Assembly: GCF_024722015.1 (NCBI RefSeq)
Contig: NZ_JANQBD010000026.1
Span: 55,232 to 119,231 of the forward strand
DNA: 64,000 nucleotides
Direction: 5' to 3'
From: Paenibacillus radicis (ex Xue et al. 2023)
Lineage (GTDB): Bacteria; Bacillota; Bacilli; Paenibacillales; NBRC-103111
Of this stretch, positions 18,487 through 27,427 are shown one piece after another (positions within the stretch are counted from its first letter, which is position 1; each line of letters starts with the position of its first letter). The translations under genes and the position numbers were made by a program. The notes beneath the pieces were generated by a model. It did not search any database. It saw only the letters and a program-made list of their open reading frames with translations, and was not told where the DNA came from.

Positions 18487-20511
18487 ATGACTTGGTGGAA
18501 AAAGAATAATCTGCGCTTGATCCAAAATAACCTTCGCGAAACAGATGCGAATCTTGATGTGGATAGACTGATCGGAGAGCTCCAGGAGCTCTCCGCCAAC
18601 GTACTGATGATGAATGCCGGAGGAATTGTTGCCTTCTATCCGACCAAGCTTGAGTATCATTACCGTGCGGCGGGCCAGCAGAAAGACATGCTGAAGGAAG
18701 CCATCGAGAAGGCGCATGCGGCCGGAATGAGGTTTATTGCCCGATTTGACTTCAGCAAAGCTCATGAGAGTATTTTCGCCAAGCGGCCCGAGTGGTTTTA
18801 CCGCACGAAGGAGGGCAAGGAGGTTAATTATCACGGCATTGTCCATACGTGCATCAATGGCTACTACCAGCGTGAGTACTCGCTGCAGCTGATCGACGAA
18901 GTCATCTCCAATTATGCGGTGGACGGCATTTTCTTTAATATGTTTGGCTACCAGACCCGCGATTACAGCGGTCATCATTACGGTATTTGTTTTTGTGACA
19001 GCTGCAAAGACCGGTTTCGAGAATGGTCGGGAGGCTTGGAGCTGCCGCAAAGCGAGAGCCTAAGCGATCCGGTGTACCGCCAATATAAGGCGTTCCAGGA
19101 TGCGACGACGAAGGAGATGCTGGATCGAATCCATGACTTCGTGAAGAGCAGATCTACAGATATTGCGATCTCCACATACAACGAGCACAAGGTGGATATT
19201 GTCCGTAAAGAATCGAACACAGACCCGGTTCGTCCGCATCCGGTGTGGCTGTATTCAGCCTCCGAAAATGTGAAATCGCTGGAAGATTCATGGGACGATA
19301 AGCTGATCAGCAACTGCTGCATCAATGCGATTGACCTGATTCACCGGTTTACCGCCGTGTCCAAGCATGAGATGAATATCCGCCTGAAGGAAAGCCTGGC
19401 GAGCGGCTCAGGACTGGACTTCTGCATTATCGGCGTGTTCGAGGATTACCCGGACCGTGAGAATTTGCCGACGGTAGCGGATATATTTAAGTATCACAAG
19501 GAGCATGAGGCGTACTATGGAAGCTTCCAGAGTGCAGCTGACGTGGCATTGATCAAACCGGGGGGACCGGCTCCGGCGAATATGAAGGAGTATCAGGGCT
19601 TGTTCAAGATGCTCAAGGAACGGCATATCTTGTTCGATGTCATTCACGAGAACAATCTGCTGAACAAGAAGCAGGACTTGAGCCGGTATCAGGCGGTGCT
19701 CATTCCAGACATTCCCGAGCTGGGAGCAAGCGAGCTGGAAGTGCTGGAGGAGCTGTACCGCGAAGGCGTACAGCTGATCGGCACGGGCCGCTCCTTCACC
19801 ACAGGCGCAGCAAATGAAGCATTCCTGCAGCGCATATTCGATGTGCGGCCGGGCAGCCTGCAGGTGTACGAGCGGGAAGCAGCTTATTTGCAGACAGCGG
19901 ATAAAGCGCTGTTCAAGAGCTTCTCGGAGCGGGACTGGATGTTTCTGAAGGGCCCCTTTCGCGAGTTGGAATTCGGCCCGCAGGCTCGAAAGCAGCTGCC
20001 GTTTGTCGTGCCGTCAACGTTTGGTCCGCCGGAACGCGCCTCCGGGCACCGCATTTCCGAGGACTGCTTCGGCGCGGTGATTCGCGAGGATGGCTCCTGC
20101 AGAGCCATCTATGTCCCGTGGCAACCGGGCGAGCTGTACTATCGGTACGGCTATGCCGACCATAAGCATATCGCGCTGGATTTGCTGGACTACGCCGTAG
20201 ACGGAAAGTATAAGCTGACGACGAACGCTCCGCAAAATGTGGAGGTGTTCTTCAACAAGCTGGATGAGCAAACGTATATTCTGCACCTGCTGAACCTGTC
20301 GGGATTTAACGGAGTCACTTATTTTGAGCCGGTACCGGTGTATGACCTGGAAGTTACCCTTCATGGTATCGGGGAATGCAGACAGGTGAACAGCTTGGTT
20401 GACTCCGATAAGGTGTCCTATTCAACAGCACGTAATGACGTTACAGTCGTTTGCAGCGAGTTAAAGGACTTTGCAGCTTTTGTAATTCAAGTAGAAGGGG
20501 CATTGGGTTAA
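18487..20511 (+). CDS. Putative glycoside hydrolase, GHL6-type TIM barrel with GATase-like domain (copy 2)
   Basis: Second copy of the GHL6-type protein, about 674 residues, with the same barrel, Cys cluster 'CFCDSCKDRF' and GATase-like middle domain as the gene at 7540. ATG 18487 is chosen because AAGGAG lies 7 bases upstream; the in-frame ATG at 18469 overlaps it. Bases 18508-20399 match 7561-9452 without indels, and I count eight residue changes across that block. The first eight codons and the last 31-36 residues differ strongly, including at silent sites ('VDSDKVSYSTARND' against 'VEPTAAAYSMVGSD'). It belongs to the module B operon, 40 bp after the MBL gene. Confidence 0.75.
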   Translation: MTWWKKNNLRLIQNNLRETDANLDVDRLIGELQELSANVLMMNAGGIVAFYPTKLEYHYRAAGQQKDMLKEAIEKAHAAGMRFIARFDFSKAHESIFAKRPEWFYRTKEGKEVNYHGIVHTCINGYYQREYSLQLIDEVISNYAVDGIFFNMFGYQTRDYSGHHYGICFCDSCKDRFREWSGGLELPQSESLSDPVYRQYKAFQDATTKEMLDRIHDFVKSRSTDIAISTYNEHKVDIVRKESNTDPVRPHPVWLYSASENVKSLEDSWDDKLISNCCINAIDLIHRFTAVSKHEMNIRLKESLASGSGLDFCIIGVFEDYPDRENLPTVADIFKYHKEHEAYYGSFQSAADVALIKPGGPAPANMKEYQGLFKMLKERHILFDVIHENNLLNKKQDLSRYQAVLIPDIPELGASELEVLEELYREGVQLIGTGRSFTTGAANEAFLQRIFDVRPGSLQVYEREAAYLQTADKALFKSFSERDWMFLKGPFRELEFGPQARKQLPFVVPSTFGPPERASGHRISEDCFGAVIREDGSCRAIYVPWQPGELYYRYGYADHKHIALDLLDYAVDGKYKLTTNAPQNVEVFFNKLDEQTYILHLLNLSGFNGVTYFEPVPVYDLEVTLHGIGECRQVNSLVDSDKVSYSTARNDVTVVCSELKDFAAFVIQVEGALG

Positions 20512-20533
20512 CAGCCCAAGAAGGAGGCTCGGC

Positions 20534-21418
20534 ATGAAAGTAGGATTTATCGGGCTTGGCATTATGGGCAAGCCGATGGCCAAGCATATCATTAAAGCGG
20601 GTTACAGCCTGAATGTGTATAACCGAAGCCAAGCCTCTATAGAGGAACTGGCTTCGTTGGGAGCCCATTCGCTGCTGAGTCCCAAAGAGGTCGCGGAGCA
20701 GTCCGATGTGGTGATAACCATGCTTCCTGATTCACCTCAAGTGCAGGAGGTAATAACAGGTTTTAATGGTGTTGCGGATGGAATCAGCGCAGGGAAAATC
20801 GTTGTAGATATGAGCTCAATCGATCCCGGCACAGCGAGGTCCACAGCCGAGGTCATCGCCAGAAAAGGCGGTTCCATGCTGGATGCTCCGGTGAGCGGAG
20901 GGGAGATTGGAGCCATTGAGGGCAAGCTGTCGATTATGGTAGGCGGTGATGCTGCGGTGTTTCAACAAGCGCTTCCGCTTTTGCAAACTATGGGCAAGTC
21001 GGTCACTTTGGTTGGGGAGATCGGAGCGGGCAATACGGTCAAGCTCATGAATCAGATGATTGTGGCCGTAAACCTGGCTGCTGTTTCCGAGGCGTTTGCT
21101 TTCGGGAGAAAGGCCGGGGTTGACCTGGAAACAGCGTATCAGGCCATAAAAGGGGGCTTGGCAGGCAGCAGAGTTATGGATACGAAGAAAGATAACATGA
21201 TTAGTGAATCATTTCAGCCTGGCTTTCGTATCGATTTGCACCGCAAGGATTTGAACAATGCCCTCCGTATGGGGTATGATACGGGAGCGTCACTCCAGCT
21301 TACAGAGCTTATGGCGGAGCAATTAAATGCTCTAAGCAGGGAGGGCTATGGCTCTGAGGATCACAGCGCTTTATATAGATGGTATGCGCGACTCGGCATT
21401 GAGACCGTGGCCGATTGA
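20534..21418 (+). CDS. NAD(P)-dependent oxidoreductase, 3-hydroxyisobutyrate / tartronate semialdehyde reductase family
   Basis: Beta-hydroxyacid dehydrogenase of 294 residues. The N-terminal nucleotide-binding motif 'GFIGLGIMGKPMAKHI' is followed by the family signature 'DAPVSGGEIGA' and by 'GAGNTVKLMNQM', which carries the catalytic Lys, near residue 170. It would oxidise or reduce a 3-hydroxyacid, such as one formed when a sugar acid is cleaved (GarR-like). AAGAAGGAGG precedes ATG 20534. It starts 22 bp after GHL6 copy 2 and ends module B; a long hairpin follows. Exact substrate is not readable. Confidence 0.88.
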   Translation: MKVGFIGLGIMGKPMAKHIIKAGYSLNVYNRSQASIEELASLGAHSLLSPKEVAEQSDVVITMLPDSPQVQEVITGFNGVADGISAGKIVVDMSSIDPGTARSTAEVIARKGGSMLDAPVSGGEIGAIEGKLSIMVGGDAAVFQQALPLLQTMGKSVTLVGEIGAGNTVKLMNQMIVAVNLAAVSEAFAFGRKAGVDLETAYQAIKGGLAGSRVMDTKKDNMISESFQPGFRIDLHRKDLNNALRMGYDTGASLQLTELMAEQLNALSREGYGSEDHSALYRWYARLGIETVAD

Positions 21419-21507
21419 CAAGCAGAGCTATGCATTAAACGTTTATCATGTGCAATCGTAACAGGCGGAATAGATTCGAATAGATTATCGAATTGACTAT
21501 AACGAAG

Positions 21508-21552
21508 AGGGACTGTCCCAAGGTAGCTTGTGCTGCCGGAGAGACGGTCCCT
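21508..21552. terminator. Bidirectional terminator-like hairpin between convergent genes
   Basis: Arms AGGGACTGTC and GACGGTCCCT pair (one G-U), with a second inner stem GGTAGC/GCTGCC. It lies between the convergent ends of the 20534 gene and the minus-strand 21591 gene; only weak T-rich tails flank it. Confidence 0.6.
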
Positions 21553-21590
21553 ATTTATAATGAAACGAAATTGTATAAAGGCTAGCTAGC

Positions 21591-22454
21591 TTAGTAACGA
21601 TCCATAATCAACTGGGTTTTTAACGAATCCTGGGCTAGAAACCAGCCATTGTTTTGCAGATAAGTGATAAGCTCGTCATGCTTTTGCGAAGCGGTTGTGC
21701 TGCTTGTCGTTTTGAACGAAATTTCTACTATGTATTCGGTACCGGTACCTGCTGCATTGTTAATGGGCCAAATCTCAATGTAGGTTTTAATGCCGCTCCA
21801 TGTTCCGATATATCGCTTAGCCAAAATAGGGCCGAATTTGCGCGAATCATCAAGCATGTCTGTGCCCCAGTTGTTGTATAACCAATCGTCCATCTTGCCG
21901 GGAACGTTATCCTTCAGCAGTTTGCGGGAATCACTGGCGGACGGAAGATCCATACCGCTGTAACCGGATTTGCTGGCGGTTTTCGTAGTGGAGATGCTCA
22001 AAGCTTTGTTCTGATATCCCCATTCCACTTGGGCTTCATAGTTGGTGTCAGTGGAATCAAATCCTTCCAAATTAGCCAGAGTAAGAGCTGCGTCGATATT
22101 TCCGTTGGAGATCGGGTACCGCTTCTTGTACGTAAGCTCGAACTTGCTCTCTCCCTCGGTTTTACGGATACGCGGAATCCAGCCGTTGCTGTAGATGTCC
22201 TGATTGTCGGTATCCATGAATTGGATATTCATCTTGGTCACTGTTTCCGGCATTCCGAAAGCGCTGCGAACCGTGCTGGTCAGCTTATTATCGGAACCAA
22301 GCACAGCGCTCGGCTGCATAAGCAGCTTGACCTCGTAATCGGGTACCATGTTGCTGGCTGCCTTCACCGGTGCAGGCGTGCTGAGGGATACTGCGAGCAA
22401 AGCTGTGCATACCGTGGCGGCCAATGCCCCAATCCATTTAGTTCTTTTCACCAT
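21591..22454 (-). CDS. Secreted CYTH-like domain protein
   Basis: Exported protein of about 287 residues with a clear signal peptide: 'MVKRTKW', a hydrophobic stretch, then 'PAPVKAAS' as likely cleavage site. The start at 22454 has GGGAG nine bases upstream; a longer in-frame reading from 22562 lacks a ribosome site. The mature part recalls the CYTH/triphosphate tunnel fold: 'DYEVKLLM' near the start, then 'DTDNQDIYSNGWIPRIRKTEGESKFELTYKKRYPI', whose order resembles that of CYTH proteins, and 'YIVEISFK' near the end. The acidic ExExK motif is incomplete, so catalytic competence is doubtful. Function unknown. It is convergent with module B and not obviously linked to it. Confidence 0.6.
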   Translation of the reverse strand: MVKRTKWIGALAATVCTALLAVSLSTPAPVKAASNMVPDYEVKLLMQPSAVLGSDNKLTSTVRSAFGMPETVTKMNIQFMDTDNQDIYSNGWIPRIRKTEGESKFELTYKKRYPISNGNIDAALTLANLEGFDSTDTNYEAQVEWGYQNKALSISTTKTASKSGYSGMDLPSASDSRKLLKDNVPGKMDDWLYNNWGTDMLDDSRKFGPILAKRYIGTWSGIKTYIEIWPINNAAGTGTEYIVEISFKTTSSTTASQKHDELITYLQNNGWFLAQDSLKTQLIMDRY

Positions 22455-22582
22455 CCATCTCATCTCCCTAAAAAAGTTGATTGGCTTACAAGTTAGACTA
22501 TAAATAGCGATTGTAAGAGGAATGTCAACACGGTTTGTTCTTATTGTAAATGATTTTTCCACAAAAAGGGAATCAGACTTCG

Positions 22583-23473
22583 TTAAATGGGAATTGATTT
22601 TTGCAAATGCTCGACAAAGCTGTCCATTAAAGCAGAAGGGCTGCGGTCCAGATTATAAGTGGAATAAACATATCTTTTATGCACATTTTGCGGGATTGGA
22701 CGGCATTCCAGCTCTCCCCGCGCAACCTCCTTGTTCACAGCTAAACGTGAGACGAAAGAAATTCCTTCCCCCAGCATGACCACTTGTTTGATTGCCTCCA
22801 AGGAATCCATCTCCAGTTGGCCGTTCAGCTCGATGCGGTTACTTTGCTCCCATTTCATTGTCATTTGCCGAGTGCTCGATTCAGGGCTATGCAGGATAAA
22901 CGGAATATTCAACAGCTGTTCAGGAGCAAGCTGCGCACAGCTTGCCAATTTGTGCAGAGGAGAGAAGACTAGCACCATTTCATCTTCACAAAAAGTTTCC
23001 GCTGATAAGGGCGGCAGCTCGAATGGCTCACAGGATACGACACCCAGATCGATGTCGTGGTTTAACAGCAGGTCTTTAATAACCGGTGCAGTCTTGACGA
23101 CCAAGGTCAGGTTAATTCTTGGATACAGCTTGGTAAAGCTGCTTATAATCCGTGGCAGGATATAGGTTCCGGGTACATAGCTTGCCCCGATCTTTAGCGT
23201 CCCTCTGCCAAGCTGGTCGAATTCTTTAACAACCCGCTGGGCTTCATGCGCAAGTGAATTGATTTTGATGGAGTAGTGGTACAGAGCCCGCCCGGCTTCG
23301 GTTAAATATATTTTGCCTGACCGGGTTTCGAACAGCTTAACGCCAAGCTCCTGCTCCAGACTTTTCATATGGAAGGTGACTGTAGGCTGCTTTAAGCCCA
23401 GGGCATCGGCTACGGCTGTAATCTTCTTATGCTGCTCCAGCAATTCGACAATGCGCAGCTTCATCAGGTTCAT
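22583..23473 (-). CDS. LysR-family transcriptional regulator
   Basis: Regulator of 296 residues. The N-terminal winged helix-turn-helix reads 'KITAVADALGLKQPTVTFHM' followed by 'SLEQELGVKLFETRSGKIYLTEAG', the LysR signature. The remainder is the periplasmic-binding-like effector domain. ATG 23473 has GGAAG upstream. It is divergent from the ABC importer genes starting at 23638, with a LysR-box-like interrupted palindrome between them, so control of that importer together with self-repression is the natural reading. Confidence 0.92.
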   Translation of the reverse strand: MNLMKLRIVELLEQHKKITAVADALGLKQPTVTFHMKSLEQELGVKLFETRSGKIYLTEAGRALYHYSIKINSLAHEAQRVVKEFDQLGRGTLKIGASYVPGTYILPRIISSFTKLYPRINLTLVVKTAPVIKDLLLNHDIDLGVVSCEPFELPPLSAETFCEDEMVLVFSPLHKLASCAQLAPEQLLNIPFILHSPESSTRQMTMKWEQSNRIELNGQLEMDSLEAIKQVVMLGEGISFVSRLAVNKEVARGELECRPIPQNVHKRYVYSTYNLDRSPSALMDSFVEHLQKSIPI

Positions 23474-23509
23474 TCTGCACTTCCTTTACCAGGTTTGTAT
23501 GCCACTAGT

Positions 23510-23524
23510 ATAGAGAAAATCTAT
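23510..23524. promoter_or_regulatory. Candidate LysR-type operator
   Basis: ATAGA-GAAAA-TCTAT is a perfect 5-bp inverted repeat with a 5-bp centre. A related half-site cluster (AATAGATAG) follows within 17 bp. It lies in the divergent promoter region between the LysR gene and the ABC importer. Confidence 0.55.
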
Positions 23525-23637
23525 GCGATTGAATAGATAGCATTGATTTATTTAACAAAACCTTTACGTGAAGATAATACTTCTCTGCATTTCAGCTAGT
23601 AAACTAAAGTTAGTTACACAGATGGGAAGGTAATAGC

Positions 23638-24600
23638 ATGGATGTTGTGATTCGAGGCGTACAAAAAACGTTTGATAAGCTGCAAGCATTGCAGCCGACC
23701 GATTTGCGGATTAAGCAAGGACAGTTCACCACACTTTTGGGTCCATCGGGCTGTGGTAAGACCACATTGCTGCGGATGATTGCCGGACTGGAAACACCGG
23801 ACAGCGGTGAGATGTTCATTGGTGAAGAATGTATTTTTTCCAGTGCAAGAAGGATTGACAAGCCGGCCAGCCGCAGAAATTTTGGAATGGTGTTTCAGGA
23901 TTTCGCACTTTGGCCCCACATGACGGTTTTTGAGAATATCGCCTTTGGTTTACGCGCTTCCGGGCGAACGAAACAGCTTAAAGAACAAGTACAGGAGGCT
24001 GTTAGGACGGTACGCCTGCAAGGGCTGGAGGAGCGGTATCCTCATCAATTATCGGGTGGGCAGCAGCAGCGTGTCGCATTTGCCCGAGCCGTAATTACGA
24101 GGCCGCAGCTTGTGCTGTTCGATGAACCGCTCAGTGCACTTGATGCAATGCTGCGGGATGAGATGAGGCTGGAGCTGATCAATCTGGTAAGGGAAATAGG
24201 GCTGACTGCGCTGTATGTCACACATGATCAGATTGAAGCGATGTCTATGTCGGATGAAATTGTTGTTATGCAAAGCGGTAAAATTCTGCAAAGCGGCAAG
24301 CCGGAGCATATTTACAATAAACCGGAGCATCCTTTTGTAGCGAAATTTATCGGTAAATCCAATTGGCTGGAGAAGGACAAGCGGATGCTGCGTCCGGAGC
24401 ATATTCACTGGCATACAGATGGGCTAAAGGAAGCTTACAGTGGGACCATTCACAGCGTCAGCTATCTGGGTGACCGCTATGAAATGCAGCTCGATATGGG
24501 CGATATGGGAATGTGGACAGCTTACCATCAGATTCGAATGACGGTAGGGGAGCAAATAAAGGTCTATATATCCCAGGAACACATACATCAGATTCAATAA
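23638..24600 (+). CDS. ABC transporter ATP-binding protein, iron(III)/2-aminoethylphosphonate type
   Basis: ATPase of 320 residues with all hallmarks: Walker A 'GPSGCGKTTLL', Q-loop 'VFQDFALWPHMTV', signature 'LSGGQQQR', Walker B 'LVLFDEPLSALD' and His switch 'YVTHDQ'. A C-terminal TOBE-like regulatory region follows from about residue 240. It powers the importer whose binding protein and fused permease are encoded directly downstream. It is the only importer ATPase in the window. Relatives transport ferric iron, phosphonates, spermidine or thiamine; the sequence does not choose between these. Confidence 0.93.
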   Translation: MDVVIRGVQKTFDKLQALQPTDLRIKQGQFTTLLGPSGCGKTTLLRMIAGLETPDSGEMFIGEECIFSSARRIDKPASRRNFGMVFQDFALWPHMTVFENIAFGLRASGRTKQLKEQVQEAVRTVRLQGLEERYPHQLSGGQQQRVAFARAVITRPQLVLFDEPLSALDAMLRDEMRLELINLVREIGLTALYVTHDQIEAMSMSDEIVVMQSGKILQSGKPEHIYNKPEHPFVAKFIGKSNWLEKDKRMLRPEHIHWHTDGLKEAYSGTIHSVSYLGDRYEMQLDMGDMGMWTAYHQIRMTVGEQIKVYISQEHIHQIQ

Positions 24601-24620
24601 AAATGAGGAGGATTTTTCAC

Positions 24621-25718
24621 ATGAAAATGAGCAAGGGGTTCAAAAACGGAGCATTACTGATGTTAACGGCAATGGTAGGGTTCGGAGTCGCAGGCTGCGG
24701 TACAACAGAAAAGCCGGCCAATACGAATGCATCGGCGCCTAAAGCCGAACAACCCGTACAGCCTGCAAAAGAAACGAAGGTTGAGGAGAAGAAAGAAGAG
24801 AAGAAGCTTAGCGGCAAGCTGGTCGTATACAGTGCAGGACCTAAAGAGCTTGCAGAGGCTATTCAAAAAGGGTATGAAACAAAAACCGGTGTGAAGATTG
24901 AAATGTTCCAGGGAACAACTGGGAAAATTCTGTCACGTATGGAAGCTGAGAAAGCGAATCCGGCTGTAGACGTAGTCGTACTTGCTTCGTTGCCATCTAC
25001 CCAGGGCCTGAAGAAAAGCGGAATGACATTAGAATACAAAGATGCGAAGAACGCGGATAAATTGATTCCGGAATGGTCCGACAAGGAAGGCCATTTCTAT
25101 GGTTACAGCGCTTCTGCATTAGGAATTGGCTATAACACCAAGCTGGTTAAAACCCCTCCTAAGGAATGGGATGATCTGACCAAAGAGGAGTGGAAGGGCA
25201 AGGTTAATATTCCCGACCCTGCATTGTCCGGATCTGCTCTTGATTTTGTTACCGGCTATTTGAGCATGAAGGGTGATTCCGGCTGGCAGTTGCTGGAGCA
25301 GTACAAGAAGAACGGCGTTGCGATGGCAGGAGCCAATCAAGAAGCTCTTGATCCCGTTATTACCGGCTCCAAAAGCATTATAGCAGCAGGTGTCGATTAT
25401 TTGACCTATCAGGCAAAAGCTAAGGGTGAGCCGGTTGATATGCTGTATCCTGCGAGCGGAACTGTAATTAGCCCGCGTCCTGCAGCTATTATCAAGACAA
25501 GCAAAAACGTGGATAATGCCAAAGCTTATATCGATTATCTGCTATCGGACGAAGCGCAAAAGCTGGTAGCCGAAACTTACCTGCTGCCAGGCCGCAAAGA
25601 CGTGAAAGCCAAAGATCGTCCAGGTGTGGATCAAATTCCTCAAATGAAGATCGATTGGACTTGGATGGATACGAACGGCGATGCAGTAACCAAAAAATTT
25701 ACGCAGCTCTTTAAGTAG
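24621..25718 (+). CDS. ABC importer solute-binding lipoprotein, iron/phosphonate type
   Basis: Lipoprotein of about 365 residues. Lipobox 'GVAGC' puts the lipid-bearing Cys at residue 26. A Lys/Glu-rich linker is followed by the FbpA/PhnS-like fold ('LVVYSAGPKELAEAIQKGYE', 'IPDPALSGSALDFVTGYL', 'PASGTVISPRPAAIIK'). The Tyr pair used by iron-binding FbpA proteins is not evident, which leans toward an organic anion such as a phosphonate. ATG 24621 is preceded by GAGGAGG. It overlaps the next gene's candidate start by one base, typical of tight coupling. Confidence 0.88.
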   Translation: MKMSKGFKNGALLMLTAMVGFGVAGCGTTEKPANTNASAPKAEQPVQPAKETKVEEKKEEKKLSGKLVVYSAGPKELAEAIQKGYETKTGVKIEMFQGTTGKILSRMEAEKANPAVDVVVLASLPSTQGLKKSGMTLEYKDAKNADKLIPEWSDKEGHFYGYSASALGIGYNTKLVKTPPKEWDDLTKEEWKGKVNIPDPALSGSALDFVTGYLSMKGDSGWQLLEQYKKNGVAMAGANQEALDPVITGSKSIIAAGVDYLTYQAKAKGEPVDMLYPASGTVISPRPAAIIKTSKNVDNAKAYIDYLLSDEAQKLVAETYLLPGRKDVKAKDRPGVDQIPQMKIDWTWMDTNGDAVTKKFTQLFK

Positions 25719-27394
25719 TGGCTTCCATGCACAATATAAACAGGATTTCTTATCAAAAACTCGGGATAGCCCTTGCCTTGTTGATTCTGGCAATGCTGGT
25801 GGTCGTCCCTCTTTTTTTCATCTTTATGACCAGCGTTTACTCGGGGGAGCAGCTAGATCTGCTTGCTCCGCTCCGGGTTATTATGGAAAATGAGCTGAGT
25901 CAGGTGTTCTGGAATTCGATCTGGCTCGGTATTTGCGTTGTGCTGGGGACGACCCTTCTGGCATTGCCTTTGGCATGGATTTTCTCCAGAACGAACTGGG
26001 CAAGGCATACATGGCTGGATGTCGTGTTCATGATCCCTTTTATGACGCCGCCCTACATTGGGTCGATGGGTTGGATTTTGTTTATGCAAAAGAATGGGTA
26101 TATAGAGCAGCTAATCCCTTCCTCAAGTATTGTGACGCCGATGTTTTTCAGTATGTTCGGTATGGTTGCTATTATGAGTCTTCATTTGTTTCCTTTTCTA
26201 TATTTGATATTACGCAATGCTCTGGTTCAAATTGCAGGCAGCAAAGAGGAAGCGGCCAGCGTGCATGGGGGAGGCTTTCTGTACAGCTTCCGCCGGGTTG
26301 TTATGCCGCTTCTTCTGTCCAGCTATGCGATGGGAGCGCTGCTTGTCTTCGTCAAAACGATTGCCGAGTTCGGTACGCCGGCGACCTTTGGCCGCAAAAT
26401 CGGTTATTATGTGCTGACCTCGGAGATTCATAAATACATCTCAAGCTGGCCGATAGATTTCGGTAAAGCGACTTCGATGGCCTCCATTTTATTAACGGCC
26501 TGTCTGATGATTTGGTATGTGCAAACATTGGTTAGCCAACGCTACACCTATTCGCTGATCAGTGGCAAGGGCTCGCGAGGGAAGCTGTATCGGTTGCAAG
26601 TATGGCAGCTAGTGCTTGTATGGATATATGTGGCTGGTTTGCTGCTGTTTTCCGTCGGGGTTCCCTATTTCTCTATTATTGCGGCATCTTTATTGAAGCT
26701 TCGCGGTGTAGGGCTTGCATGGAATAACTTGACTCTGCAGTACTATGTGGATTTATTAACCTGGGGCTCCAAGAGCATGCAGGCGCTAATGAACAGCTTG
26801 AGTCTTTCCCTGGTGGCGGCAACGATTTCGGTTCTGTTAGGAACCTATTTTGCCTTGATGATCAGTCGTTCGAAGACTTGGCCTCAGCGTATAACCGATT
26901 TATTCAGCTTGCTGCCGAATACGGTTCCGGGAATTGTTATCGTGGTAGGGTTAATTCTTTTATGGAATTCGCCGTGGATGCCTATTCCACTTTACAATAC
27001 TTACGGTATGGTTGTTTTGACTTATGTTGTATTTTTCTTGCCCTACACGGTACAGTATGTGAAATCGAATTTTGCTCAGCTGGACGAGTCGCTGTTTCAG
27101 GCAGGCAGAGTATTCGGAGGCAGTGCGACCTACATTTTCCGCAAAATTTTACTGCCGCTGATCATCCCGGGAATGCTGGCCGGTTGGATGATGACTTTTA
27201 CTATATCGGTACGAGAGCTGGTTGCTTCCTTGATGATTTTACCTCCTTCGATGGAGACATCGGCAACGTATATCTTCTCTCAATTTGAACAGGGCAAAGT
27301 TTCGCTTGGTATGGCAATGGCGGTTATATCGGTTGGCTTGACGACGCTGATGCTGCTCGGGATCAATAAGCTGAGCGCGAAGAGCAAGCTGTAG
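25718..27394 (+). CDS. Fused ABC importer permease, iron/phosphonate type
   Basis: Permease of about 558 residues carrying two complete permease halves, with roughly twelve predicted membrane spans, as in FbpB/PhnV-type transporters. EAA-like loops occur in each half ('KEEAASVHGGGFLYSFRRVV' near residue 175 and 'FQAGRVFGGSATYIFRKILL' in the second half). A GTG at 25718 overlaps the stop of the binding-protein gene (TAGTG); ATG 25727 is an equally possible start, and neither has a good ribosome site. It forms one operon with the ATPase and the binding protein. Confidence 0.9.
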   Translation: MASMHNINRISYQKLGIALALLILAMLVVVPLFFIFMTSVYSGEQLDLLAPLRVIMENELSQVFWNSIWLGICVVLGTTLLALPLAWIFSRTNWARHTWLDVVFMIPFMTPPYIGSMGWILFMQKNGYIEQLIPSSSIVTPMFFSMFGMVAIMSLHLFPFLYLILRNALVQIAGSKEEAASVHGGGFLYSFRRVVMPLLLSSYAMGALLVFVKTIAEFGTPATFGRKIGYYVLTSEIHKYISSWPIDFGKATSMASILLTACLMIWYVQTLVSQRYTYSLISGKGSRGKLYRLQVWQLVLVWIYVAGLLLFSVGVPYFSIIAASLLKLRGVGLAWNNLTLQYYVDLLTWGSKSMQALMNSLSLSLVAATISVLLGTYFALMISRSKTWPQRITDLFSLLPNTVPGIVIVVGLILLWNSPWMPIPLYNTYGMVVLTYVVFFLPYTVQYVKSNFAQLDESLFQAGRVFGGSATYIFRKILLPLIIPGMLAGWMMTFTISVRELVASLMILPPSMETSATYIFSQFEQGKVSLGMAMAVISVGLTTLMLLGINKLSAKSKL

Positions 27395-27427
27395 CATGGA
27401 CAACAGGAATAAAGGTGGAGTGTGATA

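Noticed and set aside
7561..20399. GHL6 gene pair as part of an insertion sequence or composite transposon
   Set aside because: No transposase, terminal inverted repeats or target duplications; identity is confined within the two genes.
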